From positions 63,488,108 through 63,552,107 of the forward strand of contig CM037782.1 of the NCBI GenBank assembly GCA_021229015.1: a DNA stretch of 64,000 nt, read 5' to 3'. Origin of the DNA: Solen grandis (Eukaryota; Mollusca; Bivalvia; Adapedonta; Solenidae). The notes below the pieces were generated by a model. That model did no database searches. It saw only the letters and a program-made list of their open reading frames with translations, and was not told the origin of the DNA. Both the position numbers and the translations under genes were made by a program. Below, in pieces: positions 62,326 to 64,000 of the stretch. Position 1 is the first letter of the stretch. Each line of letters starts with the position of its first letter.

Positions 62326-63284
62326 CGTAGAAGGTACGCTGATAATCGCATATAAGATACGTTGACTTTATCATACTAATTTGACACTTCTCTCATTTTT
62401 CCAAGAATTCTTTCTCTCTTTCTCTCTCTGTTGAGAACAATATTTTATTTACCCAGTCAACACAAAAACTTATTAGTTTTAAGAGTTACTGTAATTGTAA
62501 AGCATTATGCCACATTGCACCATTAAGCATCACATTAACCTTTTTTTTAAATTGCCAGCTGTATGATTATTTTAAAATGCTGATTCGATTCTGTCGTAAA
62601 CTTATTTTGTTCAACATAGTCATCATTTGTCTTTTATTCCAATCTTTTCATTACTGGGGTTGTGGTGATAATCACGCAGGTGCGCATTTCTTTATTGCAT
62701 GTTTTATTCATTGCCTTTTATTACCGTTATGCCTTCTTGAAATTTTTCTAAGATAATTTACTACGGGTCTGCATGAAGTGCATGAAGAAATGAATTAAAG
62801 GCGTCCTAATAAAAATCAAAAATACAAATTACATTTACAGGATTGAAGAAGGATACCTAATTCTTATGTAAAAACCTTCATTATGAAAATGCCATCGGCA
62901 GTTTTTCATTGCATTGCAGTAAATCAGCAAATAGGAGAAAGTTTTGTTTCTGAATGTGGTTAAAATTTCAAGATTTACTCTTTAACCTTAGAATCGTGTA
63001 TATCATTGCTAAAGAAATAATTAATTGAACTAGATTTAATAATTATAATTGACTATTCCTTTTCCAAAAATGTAACTCTAAATTGAACAACATGTGTTTG
63101 AAAGCCAATGACGCCGCCCGAGCCGAATACGACTTAACACCACAACAAGGGTTGGTTTTAAAGTTCATATAGTTGTTGCAAATTGAATAAAAACATTTAT
63201 AATTGTAGTATGGACCGGTAGATCGAAAATCATTTTTTTCCCATAAAAGTGAAACAAGAAACACTCTGGACAAAAATAACACTC
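60853..63284. other. Intergenic, no gene recognised
   Basis: AT-rich, with a (TA)n run at 62297-62325 and a short TCTT/TCTC stretch near 62410-62428. Confidence 0.45.
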
Positions 63285-63498
63285 ACTCAGCCCGCTCCTC
63301 ACCGCGGGAGTTCGAGTCCCGGCAGGGTCATTCGGATTTTCACGTGAGGAAGCCTTCCAGCTGGCTTGCGGTAGGTCGGTGGTTCTACCCGGTTGCCTCG
63401 GTGCATTCGGGGTCTTCCTCCACCTGTAATTGGCTGGACGTCGCTATATGACTGAAATACTGTCGCAGCGACGGTAACCTCAATCAATCAATCAATCT
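63285..63498 (+). repeat. SINE of a second type with TCAA tail
   Basis: Contains a B box (gagttcgagtcccgg, ~63308-63322), a body with ggtcggtggttctacccggt and cacctgtaattggctggacg, then the phrase tatatgactgaaatactgtc and a (TCAA)n tail. The central phrase is shared with SINEs described from bivalves. The A-box side is truncated or diverged. Confidence 0.7.
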
Positions 63499-64000
63499 GG
63501 ACAAAACTCAATGAAAAATAAAAATGAGATGATTAAAAACAGATAGAATTATGAAGTTTCAAATCAAAACCTTAAATATTTCACAATTTATGTACTGGAC
63601 AAAACATTTTGCAAAAAGGGGACATAATTAAAAATGGACCAAGCAGAGTTATGGATCTTGTTCATTGCACTGTTTCTAATCACAATCATTTAATGTTTTA
63701 AGTCCTTACCTTGTTTTGTATATGAATGTATTTTGCTTCTGAAAAGAAGGAAATGAAAGGAGATAAAGGGAGATTTAAAATTGGATCAGATGGACGTTCT
63801 TTGTCAATTGACCTCAGTTTAAATATGAAGTTTAAAGTCTATACCTCTTAAGGTAAATCAGCTATGCTTCGAACAGAAATTAATTAAGGGAGATAATGCA
63901 ACAATTGGTCTAGGCAGAGTTATGATTCTTGGTTACTGAACCTCCCAATCCAGCCACCTATTTATATTTACCGTTTCAAAAGAAAGAAAAATATAAGAAT
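63499..64000. other. Intergenic, no gene recognised
   Basis: Two similar stretches occur (ttaaaaatggaccaagcaga at ~63628 and caattggtctaggcagagtt at ~63902, each followed by gttatg), perhaps parts of a degraded tandem or dispersed repeat. Confidence 0.35.

Overview
This window reads as nuclear DNA of a marine mollusc, most likely a bivalve. The sequence is AT-rich with long intergenic and intronic stretches, abundant microsatellites, and a tRNA-derived SINE family scattered on both strands. It also carries GCTCACCTGAG-bounded elements of the kind common in lophotrochozoan genomes, a tyrosine-recombinase (Ngaro/DIRS-type) retrotransposon, and a single-exon Mab-21/cGAS-like gene of the sort expanded in bivalves. 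The bivalve assignment is inference; no species marker is visible. Two runs of exactly 100 N (317-416 and 50417-50516) are assembly gaps.

Layout. (1) 0.3-2.1 kb, minus strand: an apparently intronless Mab-21/cGAS-like nucleotidyltransferase gene whose C-terminus crosses a gap, followed by a poly(A) signal. (2) 2.1-10.6 kb: no gene seen. It holds a reversed SINE, a TA microsatellite, a 206-bp MITE with CACGTGCGAA motifs and a 53-bp satellite array of about 26 copies. (3) 10.65-45.8 kb, plus strand: a probable ~35-kb gene for a coiled-coil protein. It has a GC-rich first coding exon (10654-10869), an alternative first exon (22837-23010) and a large terminal exon (44385-45812). All junctions are phase 0. 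The putative introns are full of SINEs, MITEs, minisatellites, an incomplete mariner-like element (41.5-42.3 kb) and pieces of a GCTCACCTGAG element. (4) 46-50.6 kb: no gene seen. (5) 50.75-55.4 kb, minus strand: an Ngaro-like retrotransposon with gag carrying two zinc-finger motifs, reverse transcriptase/RNase H, tyrosine recombinase and a frame-broken SGNH hydrolase preceded by a strong splice acceptor. RT/RNase H and recombinase catalytic residues are all present, but gag, the RT N-terminus and the hydrolase carry frameshifts or stops. (6) 55.4-64 kb: mostly featureless, with two or three weak exon candidates at 59.8-60.9 kb and a second SINE type with a TCAA tail at 63.3 kb.

The supported genes do not form a pathway. 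The Mab-21/cGAS-like protein may be a nucleic-acid sensor or an orphan nucleotidyltransferase, the coiled-coil protein is unrecognised, and most of the rest is mobile DNA. The items most worth a second look are the hydrophobic out-of-frame leader upstream of the Mab-21 gene, the perfect 35-bp inverted repeat next to a 30-nt palindrome at 28.9-29.1 kb, the Ngaro-like element with its apparently spliced hydrolase, and the alternative first exons of the coiled-coil gene.
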